DNA of 64,000 bases, from positions 563,163 through 627,162 of the forward strand of contig CAJJDP010000006.1 in the NCBI GenBank assembly GCA_905182995.1, written 5' to 3'. Both the position numbers and the translations under genes were made by a program. The stretch is from Paramecium octaurelia (taxonomy: Eukaryota; Ciliophora; Oligohymenophorea; Peniculida; Parameciidae). The notes beneath the pieces are model-generated. The model saw nothing but the letters and a program-made list of their open reading frames with translations. It had not been told where the DNA came from and made no database searches. This document shows, piece after piece, positions 23,401 to 36,600 of this stretch (positions are counted from its first letter, which is position 1; every line of letters begins with the position of its first letter).

Positions 23401-24885
23401 ATGGACGATATTCCTGATTTTAAAGAAGAACTATAGCCATCTGGCAAAGACATATAGTAAGAGCAAATATTGAGAATCCTAGAATTGACAATTACAATGT
23501 CTCTTAATTTAAAAACTTTGGACTTAAAGAAGAGATCTTAAGAGCAGTTAAAGAGGCTGGATTTGAGCATCCTACAAGAGGTATCATATGTTGTAATAAT
23601 TAAAGTCCAAGCTGAGTCATTAACAAATGCATTACTAGGAGAATAATTGATCTGTTAAGCAAAGGCTGGAACTGGAAAGACTGCTGTATTCGTGCTCACA
23701 GTGTTAAACACCATAAATATAGAAAGCAATAAAGTGGAATGCCTTGTAATTACACATACAAGAGAGTTAGCCCAATAAGTAAATTTTAATATGAATTATT
23801 TAAGGCTCGAGATGAATTTTTGAGATTGGGAAAGTTTATGAAAAATGTCAAAGTGGAGTGTTTCTATGGGGGAGGTGAGCCTGTATCAGTGAATATCTAA
23901 ACTATTGAGACAGTGAAGCCATAAATAGTAGTTGGGTATCATATCTATTCTAACATGAAGTACCCCAGGACGTCTTAAGGATCTGATTTGTGAGAGAAAA
24001 GCATTGAAAGTAGACAGATTGAAGTACTTCATCTTGGACGAAGCCGATACAATGATTGAAGATTTGAACATGAGGTGTTGATTTTTGGAAATAATTATTT
24101 TTAGAAAGGACATTTAGGACATCTTTTTTAAGTCACCACAGGAGAAATAATTTATGGCATTTAGTGCAACATTCACAGAATCTAGTAGAACATCATTGAA
24201 GAGATTTATTGCAGACAATAAACATGTATTCATAATAATTGATATTTGTTAGATTTATGAGATTACTATCAAGCCAGAATAACTCTTTTTGGACAAATTG
24301 AAGCAATATTATATGAAGGTGCCAGAAGCTCTTAAATTCCACTATTTGAGATAAATTTTAAACACCTGCAAATTAAACCAATGCATAATCTTTGTTAAGA
24401 GTTCCGAGAAAGCTGATGCATTGGTTACAGAACTCAAGAAGAAGGGAGAAGAGTCTGTTAGACAACTTTATGGTGGTAATAGACTAGGTGCTGATCATCA
24501 AAAGTTGAGATAAAAGACCTATGAATAATTTAGAAATGGGCATTTCCGATTGTTGGTGGCTACTAACTTGATGGGAAGAGGTATTGATATTGATAAAGTC
24601 AATTATGTTATCAATTTTGATATGCCTGATTCTTTAGAGACCTATTTGCATAGAGTAATAAATCACAATTAGCAATTTAGGTAGGAAGAGCAGGAAGATA
24701 AGAGACTAATGGTGTTGCTATCTCATTTGTTAAATCTGAGGAAGAGTCCAACGATGGAAAAAAATAATCCGATGATGATGTAAATTACATTCTCTATAAA
24801 CTAGGTCTTATAACAAATCCTCAAATAATATCCTGATAAATTATAGTAGTTGCCTTAAGATTTGTCTACGTTAGATAAGTTCTGA
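23401..24885 (+). CDS. DEAD-box RNA helicase of UAP56/Sub2 (DDX39) type
   Basis: Eight introns (23457-23482, 23581-23605, 23779-23804, 23936-23960, 24075-24104, 24226-24252, 24655-24680, 24780-24804) give 424 aa, the usual size. Motifs in order: Q-motif region [17 protein letters not shown], Walker [22 protein letters not shown], Walker B LDEAD, SAT, and C-terminal [11 protein letters not shown] and HRVGRAGR. The segment [22 protein letters not shown] is diagnostic for UAP56. That family normally has DECD; here the motif is DEAD. UAP56 acts in splicing and mRNA export. The 27-nt intron 24226-24252 is stopless and a multiple of 3, so it could be retained. Confidence 0.9.
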
Positions 24886-25246
24886 AAATGATAGTATTAA
24901 ATAATATAATAAAAATAGTAAATTAATCAATATATATATAATACTTCCATTTTTTAAATTCTACCTCCTTTTTGCTTTTGGAGTTTATAAGTCCAATCTA
25001 CTTTCATTCAGTTATACTTTTAAAGGTAAATAATTATGTTTAGAATTAGGACCCAATCCAAATAGTTGATTTTGCTTTTGGTTGGGCTTTATAATTATTT
25101 GAAATATTATAAAATGAATTGATTTCTTGATTTCTTAATAAACTAAATTCAGAGTGATAAAGTGCCAAATTAACCAATGTTTTTGAAATTAATATTATGT
25201 TTTCTTTTTAGTTATTTAGATAAGTTTTAATCGTTAAATAATTTAA
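24886..25246. other. Intergenic, no feature seen
   Basis: About 360 bp of AT-rich sequence between two plus-strand genes. No frame supported. Confidence 0.45.
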
Positions 25247-25868
25247 ATGGACGCACTTTTTTCTATGTTTGATTCATTCATAAGATCAAATTTGTCTTAT
25301 TATCCAATGAATTAGCAAGGATATATAATGGAATGTTGGGAATAATTTTTGAGTTTGTTGTAAACGTAGCCATTAGATTATGGGAAAATATATTCACTAA
25401 TAAATCAAATGCATGAGATAGATAAGTATGAAAGACAGAGTTCTACTCAAAGATAAGCGGCAAGGAATCTCACAGCAGCATCATCTCCCAGAATTATTTC
25501 ATCATAATAAAAAAATTGTATGAAATAGCAGTTAAATTTAGCTAATAATTTATTACAGAAATTTTCATAGTTAGACAACGCAACAAGTCCAAAGATCTAG
25601 CTCTCGAATCTCACTAGTTAACAATCTTTGGTAAATAAATAGAAAGTTAAACTATATGTATTAATATTCAATAATTTAGACTGAAGATTTCAATCGACAT
25701 CTATTACTGAGCAAAATCAAAGAATTAATGTTTAATTAATCAGTCTCCACAGATAAACTATATGCAATGGCCAGAATACAGTAGCATACCTCCTCTAAAT
25801 CACCTTTAAAGTATGCCCCCACTAAAACCAGAGGAAATAATCATTCTGCTGAGCATTATAGAGCTTGA
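25247..25868 (+). CDS. Unknown glutamine/serine-rich protein (199 aa)
   Basis: One 22-nt intron (25658-25679) gives 199 aa. The N-terminus (MDALFSMFDSFIRS) is weakly amphipathic; the rest is rich in Gln, Asn and Ser with short basic patches such as LLLSKIKELMF. No domain, signal or membrane segment recognised. The frame ends 38 nt before the next start. Removal of the intron is needed to avoid an in-frame TGA immediately after it, which supports the model. Confidence 0.6.
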
Positions 25869-25906
25869 TTTTTTTTTAATTTATTTTCTTTTGTAGTTTA
25901 ATATTG

Positions 25907-27476
<1,570 letters not shown>

Positions 27477-27507
27477 GTTACTATTTTAATGTTATTATTT
27501 ATCAATT

Positions 27508-28650
27508 TCATTCAAGGTCCTTATCACCAGCAGCAATTCTTAAAGCAATGTATTCTTTAAGATCTCTCATGTTAGTGTTCAAGATACCAATCAAGTCACT
27601 GACAGTCTATCTATCTTTGTCTCTGGCAGCTCTTCTTTATTAATAATCATAAGCAGCTTCTTGGCATTCACCTCTTCTGTCATCTCTTTATTAGGTCTTG
27701 GCTTAGATTCTTTAAAGAACGTCGTTTTAGCTGGCTGTGGTAGCATCGATTCTGTCTTAGAGTGATTAGATTTCAGCTGTCAAATTAGCAATTGATGAAT
27801 TGTATTTGTTCATGTCTTTATTGAGTAAACCAATATATGCTTAGAATGCTCTGGCTCTGTCATCTTCAGCTTTTCTGGCTAAATCGAAGGCTTGACTCAA
27901 TTGGTTTTAGAGATCATCGATCAATTTGATGACTCTTCCTGTTAATTCTTAGTTGGCGAATTATTAAGTTCTGTTGGCAAGATTGGCTAACAATTTGATG
28001 GCTTTTCCAAAGGTTCTGACGTGTTTCATTGTGCTGGCTTTGTGAGCACCTTGACTCATGTGACTAGCAACTTAAGCCATGATTTATGGAGTAACGTGAA
28101 CCTTTTCTTCACCCTTCTATAAGAAAGATGGAGCTTAGAGGTTATCTGTGAAGAGTCTTCTTGCTTCAGCCAAAACTGAGGAAACAAAGGTGTACTCTTA
28201 TCTTTAAGCTTCAAAGTCATCAGCTTATTCTTATCTCTTGGCTGTTGTCTCATCAATGACCTTTTATAATTCAGCCTTTTAGAGTTCCTTAGCTTTCTTT
28301 TATCCGATCTTTTAGTCTCTGATTGGCACGAGGTCGTCAAGAACAGCTTATAATTCTGTATTTCTTTATTCAAGATTGGCAAGTTCTTGGTTCAAGCCAG
28401 CCAAATCAGCATCACAAACTTATTAGAAGGCTTGGTTATTGGCATCATCCTCCTTTTAGTCAGCAATGTATCTGTCTTCCAAATCATAAAGGGTTTAGAA
28501 AATTCTTTCTAGAGGCTCACCGGTTGTCATTTGAATGGCAATGGTGTTTAAGAGTGTTCTGCCCAAATCACTTTATTCGATTCTGTCAAATAAAGCAGTG
28601 TTTGTGGCGAAAGCACAAGCAACTAAGACTAGAAGCAATGTTGTTTTCAT
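27508..28650 (-). CDS. Trichocyst matrix protein (TMP), secretory granule core
   Basis: Intronless, 380 aa. Signal peptide MKTTLLLVLVACAFATN, then the alpha-helical, Gln/Ala/Glu-rich arrangement of trichocyst matrix proteins in two coiled halves: LERIFQTLYDLEDRYIADQ, ANLEQRNTELQAVLDDL, a middle linker with LAEARRLFTDNLQAPSFLQ, and the second half ending IGILNTNMRDLKEYIALRI. TMPs are made as precursors, cut in two and packed as a crystalline core that expands on exocytosis. The middle linker after about residue 175 is the likely processing region. Only 31 bp separates this stop from the CDPK stop on the other strand. Confidence 0.88.
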
Positions 28651-28746
28651 TTTATTAATTTATGAATGCAGAACATGATTAAAAACGGTATATATAAAAT
28701 AAATAAATATTATTGTCTAAATTCTTTTATGTTATTGATTAATATT

Positions 28747-29918
28747 TCAGCAAAATGAATCTTCCCATGTATTTGATCCTGCACCACTGAACATATCGAT
28801 TTTCCAATAGGTAAACAATCCAAAAGAGTCAGCCCACCAAAGAGTTACAAACATTGGCAAGAATTATCTGCTAGCATAATTTCTTAACATTCCTGGGAAG
28901 TAATTATTGAGATTTCTAGCATACCTATATGCATAATAAGGATTCTAATTACCAAATATGAGTAGCAGCCTTTCTGTAATTGCCATCATAAGGACATACC
29001 CCATTTGGTTTTGGCCATAACTCTACCATTTCCCTTGTAACTTAAGAGAGGGAATAACTTGTCAAAATGGCCAAGTATGTAGACAAGAAACAATTTAAAA
29101 CTTTAACTGGGAAATATGGAATATCAGCAACTCTTGTAAAGACAGAAAGCTATTAATCTATAAGTTGTAAATAATTACCTTATCCTTCATCCAATCGAAA
29201 GAGTATAATAGAGTTAAAGTTTAGAAGAAGTTTCTAGCGAATAGAGGGAATGAATTCTTGAAGAAATAGTATGGTCCCTCTTCAAATGGAATTCTCCAAA
29301 GAGCATTGAAAAATGAGGTATATCCTTTTTACAATTCCTTTGGGAAAGTCTTATCAGCATAATAAGCCATTCTAGCAACTTCAAAGGGAATTCCAATTGG
29401 AGCAGTAAGAAGAGAAATGAACATAGTGCCTGGTACTTTTCTCAAGAATCCATATTCGAATGTACCCCAAGTTCCTTTTTTTAATATATTAATAAATTAC
29501 TTTGCCATCCGTGATTGACTGCTCTAAATGCTGCCAATCTCAATGCCCAATCAATACCACCTGAAGCAAAGGCAAATTACATTCTAGTGCCCATTGATCT
29601 TTTGAAATTCTCAAGATTGACTGTTGCTTTGCTAAAATTATACAATTCCTTCACAGTATTTGGTTATTCATATTATCGTAACCTTTGATAGACTAATAAT
29701 GATACAATAGTTTCCAATTCTCGTAGAAATTATGCCATGTTTCACCAATAACACTACCTAGTAATCCTGATATTGCTCCTCTGGTGTAATTCCATCTCCA
29801 TGAACTAATTTATAGAAATTACAATATACTTTTCTGGAGCATCTGTCCAAACACCAGCATTATAACAATCAAAATACAAGGAATGTCGTCTTCTGATGTC
29901 GTCTAACTCAAAAAACAT
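28747..29918 (-). CDS. Mitochondrial carrier-like membrane protein (346 aa)
   Basis: Five introns (29805-29829, 29683-29705, 29475-29500, 29150-29178, 28925-28952) give 346 aa. The layout is that of a divergent mitochondrial carrier: WNYTRGAISGLLGSVIGE, then FASGGIDWALRLAAFRAV, and a best-preserved repeat with TAPIGIPFEVARMAYYADKT, followed by the FFNALWRIPFEEGPYYFFKN segment. The Px[DE]xx[RK] carrier signature is seen once as PFEVAR. The other repeats are eroded, so it may not transport anything. Ciliate respiratory complexes are known to contain carrier-like subunits, which is a possible role; that is inference only. No presequence is obvious, as is usual for carriers. Confidence 0.65.
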
Positions 29919-29985
29919 GATAAATTAATTATTGAATTAGATATTTTGGTTTTGTATATATATATTATGTGCATGTTGTATTTTT

Positions 29986-30394
29986 TCAAATGAACACTTT
30001 CTTGTGCATGGAATGAGCTACCTGATATTTCTAATAGCAATTATAAACTCTATTCCATTCTAATTCTTCCTTGATTCTCCATCCTAACCATGCAACAATG
30101 CCACCTGGGACTGCTGCCCAAAAGAGTCTCTACTTAATAGGTAAACCTTTGATAATTGGGAAGAAAAAGAATGAGAATGAATAGACGGCTCCTCCAACTT
30201 AACCTAATCTTTCGAATCTTGATGCATCTCTATTGTTGAGAAGAATATAAATACGCTTCAGCATGGAAGACTTGTTCTGTCAATTTCAAAGGAACATGTC
30301 TATCATATTTCAAGAATTATTTCACTTCCTCTTTCTCTTTAGCGGTGAAGGTTTTTTCAAAAAGTCCGAAGTGTTCAGGTTGATCGTATATCAT
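29986..30394 (-). CDS. Small protein with two membrane segments, probably mitochondrial
   Basis: One 25-nt intron (30230-30254) gives 127 aa. A soluble N-terminal part (residues 1-55, with FTAKEKEEVKQFLKYDRHVP) is followed by two predicted transmembrane helices, GAVYSFSFFFFPIIKGL and RLFWAAVPGGIVAWLGW, with a basic turn between them, and a polar tail. The form resembles small accessory subunits of mitochondrial inner-membrane complexes, and the next gene downstream on the same strand is a mitochondrial carrier-like protein. No specific family is recognised. Confidence 0.6.
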
Positions 30395-30440
30395 GATAAA
30401 ATAAATAATTAAATCTTCTATATGTATAATATTCTAATAA

Positions 30441-31660
30441 TCAGGGACCTAAGTTTATTTTGTATTTCAAGTATTCAAAAATAGCAGGTGAATACAACAA
30501 CTTAATGGACTTCTGAATAATATCCAACTCATTATTTATTTGTTTCACCAACTCCTCATGGGTTTATTTACTTATCAACAATGATTGCTCTTCCAACTTC
30601 ACACGTTCCCCATATAAATCAATATCAGCTTGATGGATTTTTATGATATTTTCACAATCAGCTACGAATGATTAAATGTCCTCTCTTTCCTCCAATAAAT
30701 CATTCCATTCTCTCTCAAAAACATTAGTCTCCCCATCCTAAGCACTGTCCCATTAAGAGAAGGCCCTTTCCTATTCTTTCTCATCATTAATTAATTTGTT
30801 TTGAGAATCAACCAAAGATTTTCGAAGCTTATTCAATAGATCCAAAACTGACTTAATAAAATGTCTCTATTTGAAACTGGAATCGGTTAATTACACCAAC
30901 GTCTCCATCATACTTTCATAACCCTTCAATCCCTCTACCTACAGTTAATTCCAATTATTACTCTTCCTTTAATGCTTCTTAATCTTCTAGTCAAATCCTT
31001 TGATTCCTCCTTACTCAATTGAATTTTATCCATCTCAATAAAACTGCAATCTGGTCTGGGCAATAAGGATCCAACCATCTTCAAAGTGTCGTCTGTAATC
31101 TTGATCAAATCTCCTACATCTCTCTTAGATTTCTCAAAATTCTCATATTATTGTTTGCGCAATGCCTCCTACATTTTTAGTCTAGATTCGTTTTATTGTT
31201 TAGAATCCTTCAATCTTAATAATTATTTTTCTATATCGTTCTAATCAGGATTAACACAGTATTATTACCTTTCTGGGTTCTAGCTCTTATCCAATTCTTT
31301 TCCTCTGCTTATTCTATTCGTTTTCAGCATCAGAAATTATTTATTTTAATTATTGAACTTTTACAACGCTTTCTGCTTTAATAGCCTCGTAATCGAGGTT
31401 CTCTTATTCCACTCTTTCCTATATATTATTCTTAAAAATACAATCAACTAGCGTCCGAAGCTTTTTATTGTTTAAATTAATTCATCTACAGGACCTTGCA
31501 ATTTGTAATTTAACTCAGCCATCTTCAAAATTGCTTAACCAATTTTATGTTATTAGATCTCTTTAATTTATTCTTCAATTACAGAGTTCCCACTGTTCCC
31601 ATCATCATATCTTAAACATGTACATATTGCGAACAATGTTATCAATAATATTAATTTCAT
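30441..31660 (-). CDS. Trichocyst matrix type secreted coiled-coil protein
   Basis: Three introns (31461-31489, 31241-31268, 30939-30961) give 379 aa, nearly the same length as the TMP at 27508-28650. Signal peptide MKLILLITLFAICTCLR is followed by two long coiled-coil halves (QEALRKQQYENFEKSKRDVG, ESMMETLVQLTDSSFKQ) separated by a linker with MVGSLLPRPDCSFIEMDK. The second half ends IQKSIKLLYSPAIFEYLKY. This is the layout of the TMP family, although identity with the other copy looks low. It is probably a component of trichocysts or related secretory granules. Confidence 0.7.
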
Positions 31661-32044
31661 TATTTAATAAATGAATAAAAAAACGAGTATATATATTAAT
31701 TTATTTTCATTCGTTTAATCGATATTTTTTAATCAATCTAGAATAACATCAAATGTGTATAAATTAATTCATACATGTTAATTAAGGATTAATTTGCTGT
31801 ATTTTGAAATTCAATTAGGATATTCATTTAGAAATTAATAATCTTCTCAAAAATCTGATACTCTAATTTTAACTTTTAAAAAATATACAATTGATTCCTT
31901 TGATTCTTAACCAAAGAATTCATTATAGTCAGAATATTGGTTTATGATAATAAGAAGAATGATTATTTGATAGATGGAAAAAGGATAATAAAATTCATGG
32001 TGATTTATTTTATTGAAGTTTGATTAATATAATAATTTTATTAA
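31661..32044. other. Intergenic between divergent genes
   Basis: About 380 bp AT-rich sequence holding the promoters of the TMP-type gene and the ferredoxin gene. No coding frame supported. Confidence 0.45.
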
Positions 32045-32588
32045 ATGTTATAAAGAATAGTGAGATATTGTTTCGCTCATGGATCACACAAACCAACAGG
32101 CCCAATCTTTGCCCCATCTGTGTAGGACAAGATGTAATCTCAAAGCCCTAATTTAGGATCTATATCAATGTTTATAATGATGGTGAGTTTGAAAGAATAC
32201 CTGCTTATATTGGTGAAAGTCTTTTGACTGCGCTAAGAAGATTTCGTGTAACAAATATTCCAGGTAAAATTGGGTATTCATATAACAGGTGATTGTGAAG
32301 GAGGAGAATAATTGGATAGCATATTGGAGAATCCAGTCTAGACAAATACATTTGGTCCAACATGTGGATCATGCCACATTTTGATATCATCACCTTGGGT
32401 TGAAAAGCTCAGAGACCCATTTTATTTGGAAGAATTGATCATTAATAGATAAGATTATGCTGTTGCCAAGCAGTAATTAATTATATAGATTTTTTAGATC
32501 CAGATTAGCATGTGCTATTAAATTAGAGAAATGGATGGATGAAATGGAAGTATCTCTTCCAATTAATGAAAATTCAGAAAATATGTGA
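32045..32588 (+). CDS. Mitochondrial 2Fe-2S ferredoxin-like protein with enlarged cluster loop
   Basis: Introns 32134-32156, 32264-32288 and 32473-32497 give 156 aa. The basic, Ser/Arg/Phe-containing N-terminus fits a mitochondrial presequence. The domain begins MIYINVYNDGEFERIPAYIG, then ESLLTALRRFRVTNIPG, as in adrenodoxin-type ferredoxins. The four cluster cysteines can be placed at Cys68 (GDCEGG), Cys91 and Cys94 (TCGSCH), and Cys132 (RLACAI). The spacing between the first two is 22 residues instead of the usual 5. A ferredoxin-like bridge subunit of respiratory complex I is one possibility (inferred); a conventional Fe-S biogenesis ferredoxin is the other. Confidence 0.75.
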
Positions 32589-32778
32589 TTTCTTTAAAAA
32601 TAAAGATAAAATAATATATATTATATAAAACATAATCACATAACTTTTTTAGTAGTAGTTGTTTAAGGATATAAGACTAAACTTTGTGTTTGAAGAGGAA
32701 ATCTTTATTTAATATATCTTGAAAATGATAGTATCTTTTTATGAAACACATTTAGCATAACATACTATGAATGAGTTC

Positions 32779-32812
32779 TAGAAAGTAGATAAATTAAAAT
32801 ATCTACTTTCTA
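32779..32812. repeat. Perfect 13-bp inverted repeat (hairpin) in intergenic DNA
   Basis: Arms TAGAAAGTAGATA (32779-32791) and TATCTACTTTCTA (32800-32812) are exact reverse complements separated by an 8-nt A/T loop. It lies downstream of the ferredoxin gene and near the expected 3' end of the unresolved minus-strand gene, so both could use it as a 3' transcript structure. A chance palindrome is the alternative, although a 13-bp perfect match is long for a random stretch. Confidence 0.6.
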
Positions 32813-32859
32813 AATCGAAAAATTCGACATTAATGAACTATAATTTACAATACTTATTT

Positions 32860-33601
32860 TTTGATGGAGCTTTTGCTTTTATTTTGACATCCTTAGGTTT
32901 GCTGATTTGAGATTGGCTTTTTTTATTGTTGTTAAGTGTTAAATTGTTTTCTAAAGTACGAATTATAAAGATTTGTCTTTTGGAGAATCAAAATGCTATG
33001 GTTTAGCTTATTTAATTCAGTTTATTATTAAACTGTTTTTGGTCTACAACAAGTGCTGGTGTTTAAAAATGATTTGATAATTTTTTGATCACTTTAATGA
33101 GTTTTCTCGAAAAAGTTTCTTCTTAAAATGATGATTATCTCTAGTTTAAGTATAAATTTGATCAATAATATTTGAATGATGATGATAAAAATACTTCAGT
33201 TTTTTGCACTCTCTTGAAATAGAATATATTAATACTTATAATGTCTCCTCATTATATTTAATTGATGGAATATTTTAATTTTATACTGCTTATTGCTCTC
33301 ATTAAACCAGTAGCATAATAATTTTGATTTTCCATTTCTCACTTCCAACTGACCTTATCTAATAAGCAGTTTATTATTTTTTCTCTAAGACTCTTAAATC
33401 TAAAGATCATTAGATACCTCGCTAAGCTAGAATTTAGGCCTGTTATTATAAGATCTATAATCTTTTTGAAGAATCAATTTAAAGATAGAATTTTGATCTT
33501 ACTCTCAAGCCCCATGCTCTGCTTTTAGCTGTTTAACTATCCTTAAAACCCTCATCCCTTAAGAATTTGATTAATTAATAGTATTATTCAAGTTGGACCA
33601 T
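32860..33601 (-). CDS. Probable multi-exon gene, model unresolved
   Basis: A coding-like N-terminus begins at ATG 33601 (MVQLEQYYQLIKFLRDEGF) and several downstream minus-strand segments in different frames also look protein-like (for example RPKFQLSEVSNDLQIQESQ and TQQQQKKPISNQQ). I could not find canonical GTA...TAG introns joining them all. One candidate junction would need a 34-nt GTTAAA...GAG intron. It may be a real gene with unusual introns, two short genes, or a gene in decay. The start lies only 15 nt after the dynein stop on the same strand. No family is recognised. Confidence 0.35.
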
Positions 33602-33616
33602 TTAATTATATAAAAA

Positions 33617-36600
33617 TCAATCATTAAGTTAAGTGATAAAAGCAGCGCCGTTGAGAATCCAGTAATCAGGGTTCTTCTTAGTAGGACAATCAATTGCTCT
33701 AATAAAGTTTGTTGAAAGCCCAGTTGTCGATAAAACTCCTGCTCGTAGGCCTAATGTAGAATTTAGATATAAGATTACCAGTTTTATATAAAGGCATGGA
33801 ATAATCGTTCTGATTTGGTTTATAATCTTGAGTGGGTATAAAATGGATTACAGGAGCTTGGACGATTAATTATCCTGGTAATTAATCTTCTAAAATCCCT
33901 TTATTGAGATCAAATCTACACCCTTCAATGAATAAGCCATATATATAAGCCCCAATGTCAGGCAGTGAGGTTATCTAATATAGATCAAATAGATTTACCA
34001 TCTCATAATCGATATAATTGAAAAACTTAAAGCTGAATTTAAGCACATCTATTGCAATCTAATTTCTTCTGCCAAAAGTTTAGAGTACTGAAGTTAAGAA
34101 TCCTTAAGGAAAGAAGAAAGCAGATAGCCAATAGCCTTTTAACTGTCCAGCCTCCAAATTGAACCAATCTCTAAAGAAAGTCACTCTTTTTATCATGTCT
34201 TCATAAAAGGCAGCAAGAGGTTTCAAAGTTGGATATGCTTTACTTGCCCAAATAGATGGTACTTGATTATTGAGGAACGAGCAGTAAATCATTTCAAGAT
34301 CAGCTGACATAACAACCTCACCCTTTATAGCAGCTTATAAATTCTTTATTGAGCTTCCAATTATTTATAATAATTGATTAAATCTTTGCACTTCTTAATT
34401 CAAGCATACTTTTAAAGAATCAACTTCTAAGGCAGCACCTTAGATATTAATTTAGGTGAGTTTTTTTTTCTTTTCCTATTCCTTTATTTAAAATGGAATC
34501 TTTTAGATCAAAGTTTCACATATATCATATACAATTTAATCAGTTGATTTTGTCTTTTGATCTTATTCACTTGATTAAATAATTTCATTTGGTTAAATAC
34601 TGAGTATGGTAGCCAATAGAGTTTTAGATTCTGTTTATTTGAATATTAGATTAGCATTTTCATTCATTCCAAAGATTTCTGGTTTTTCAAAATCAGGATA
34701 TTTATTAATCAATCTTCTATAATCAATTATGTTCATTTCACATGGTTATTTATAAACTCCAGAATCAGAAAACTAATAGCCATCATTCAAAGTATCCTCG
34801 CTAAATTATACATTTTTATAATAATTACTTGATGTATTTGCATAAGATTGTCTATAGACATCTCCTATCCCATTCGTCAGTTATTCTACCCCCATAGGTA
34901 ATTTCACCAATTACATACACTAATGCATCCCATGGAATCTCTTAATGTAAATCTAGAAAATTCTTGAGGAATGTTTAAGAGGTTTCCAAATCAAAATCAT
35001 TGAATCTACTTAATCATAACAATTTACTCATAATTTATATTCCATCCCAATGGACCAAACTTACGACGCTCTAGAACTACAGCATGGAAGAATGTGAGAG
35101 AAAAGAGTAATTTCTTCCAAGATTCTTTTTTATCACAGTTTTCTATCTAATCCGCAGATAAATCCATATAACTCTTGTACATATTTTATTTCACTCCCTT
35201 AGGAGATTCAAGTGCATATTTAATGCTATTCTACAGAACACTTACAGGAAAATAGTTGCAAGACATACTTGTCAATATTAATCTAAATCCTGAATTAAAT
35301 TATGATTAGAGTTCTGGGTCTTCAAACCATTCTAACTTCTTTTCTAGTGTTGTCATGAAAGTCTTACATAAATGACAATTTTATAATATGACCCATTCAC
35401 CACTTTTGACACCACTTTCAATTGCCTTTTCTGCTATAATTGCTTAGCCTTGACCTAAGGATAAGATTCTTAATTTCTCTGAAGATATTTTCTTTTAATT
35501 TACAAATCTCATCAAATTAGCCAAAGGATCAACCCCTTGACTCAATATAAAAATAAGTGGAGTCTTATGGTCTGTGTCATTATACAGTTCTTCAATCGTA
35601 GATAGATAGTTTGAAGTATATTTTTTTCCTAAAATTGCCTCCACGTAATATGTCATGGCATTAAATGATTCTTCCATTCTCAATACTCTAATGATCATTA
35701 ATTTCTAAAAAGGTGTCAATGTGTCACTTAATAGGCTCCATGGATTTTCTGATTAAATCAAATTTTCAATTTCTTTGTAATTTGTCAATGCTTGATTATG
35801 AATTGATGCAAAGTTCTAATGAACAGTTGTTAATTAATAAAATTCATTCCATGATTTCTGAGTCATCTTGACAGTATTGGGCATAGGAGGTGGTTAAACT
35901 GTTAAATTGATTCCTCTTATAAACATATTCCATTCTCCAAAACTTACTTCTTGTGCATTCAATTATATTTTAACAGCCATTAAGAATGATAATATTCGTT
36001 TATGCTAATTAAACAAGCATCTGCAAATATTAGTATATATTGCTTCAGTTACACTATCTAATAGTGTTGCTATTCTAATTTCTATGTTATCATCTTTTTC
36101 AGAGTTCCTAATCACACTCTAATAAAGTCTCTTGAAGATATTTAACGAGAATTAATACATAGGATCCACAAGAGCAAATTCAGCAATGACAAAGTAAAGC
36201 AGACTTCCCCTTGTGGCTATTGGTAAATATGATAATCTGGAGTTTTCTATTTCGGCGGATTTCTACTCTTATGTCACTAAGGTCTCTTTAACTTGAATAG
36301 CTTCCTATTTAGATACTTTGAGACTTTCAATTAAATCTACATTATCTAATATCATTCCCTTTGAATTTGCTAATAAATTTAGTATTTCCTCTTCATTCTT
36401 TCTTAGACTCCTCATTCCTGTCGAGATATTCTTAACCAAATCTTTTTGTTCTTCTTCCAAATCTGGTTTCTCAATCTATACAATCTCTCCAAGTAATTGT
36501 TCTTCCAACCCTTATTGTGTTACCGTAAAATTTATCACAGTAACCCTGATAAATATTTCAGGTAAGAATTGTGGGTTAGAAAGCTTAGTACAAATGAACA

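Noticed and set aside
28323-28658. 111-aa plus-strand frame opposite the trichocyst matrix gene
   Set aside because: The minus-strand frame has a signal peptide, correct length and TMP features; the plus frame is its complement.
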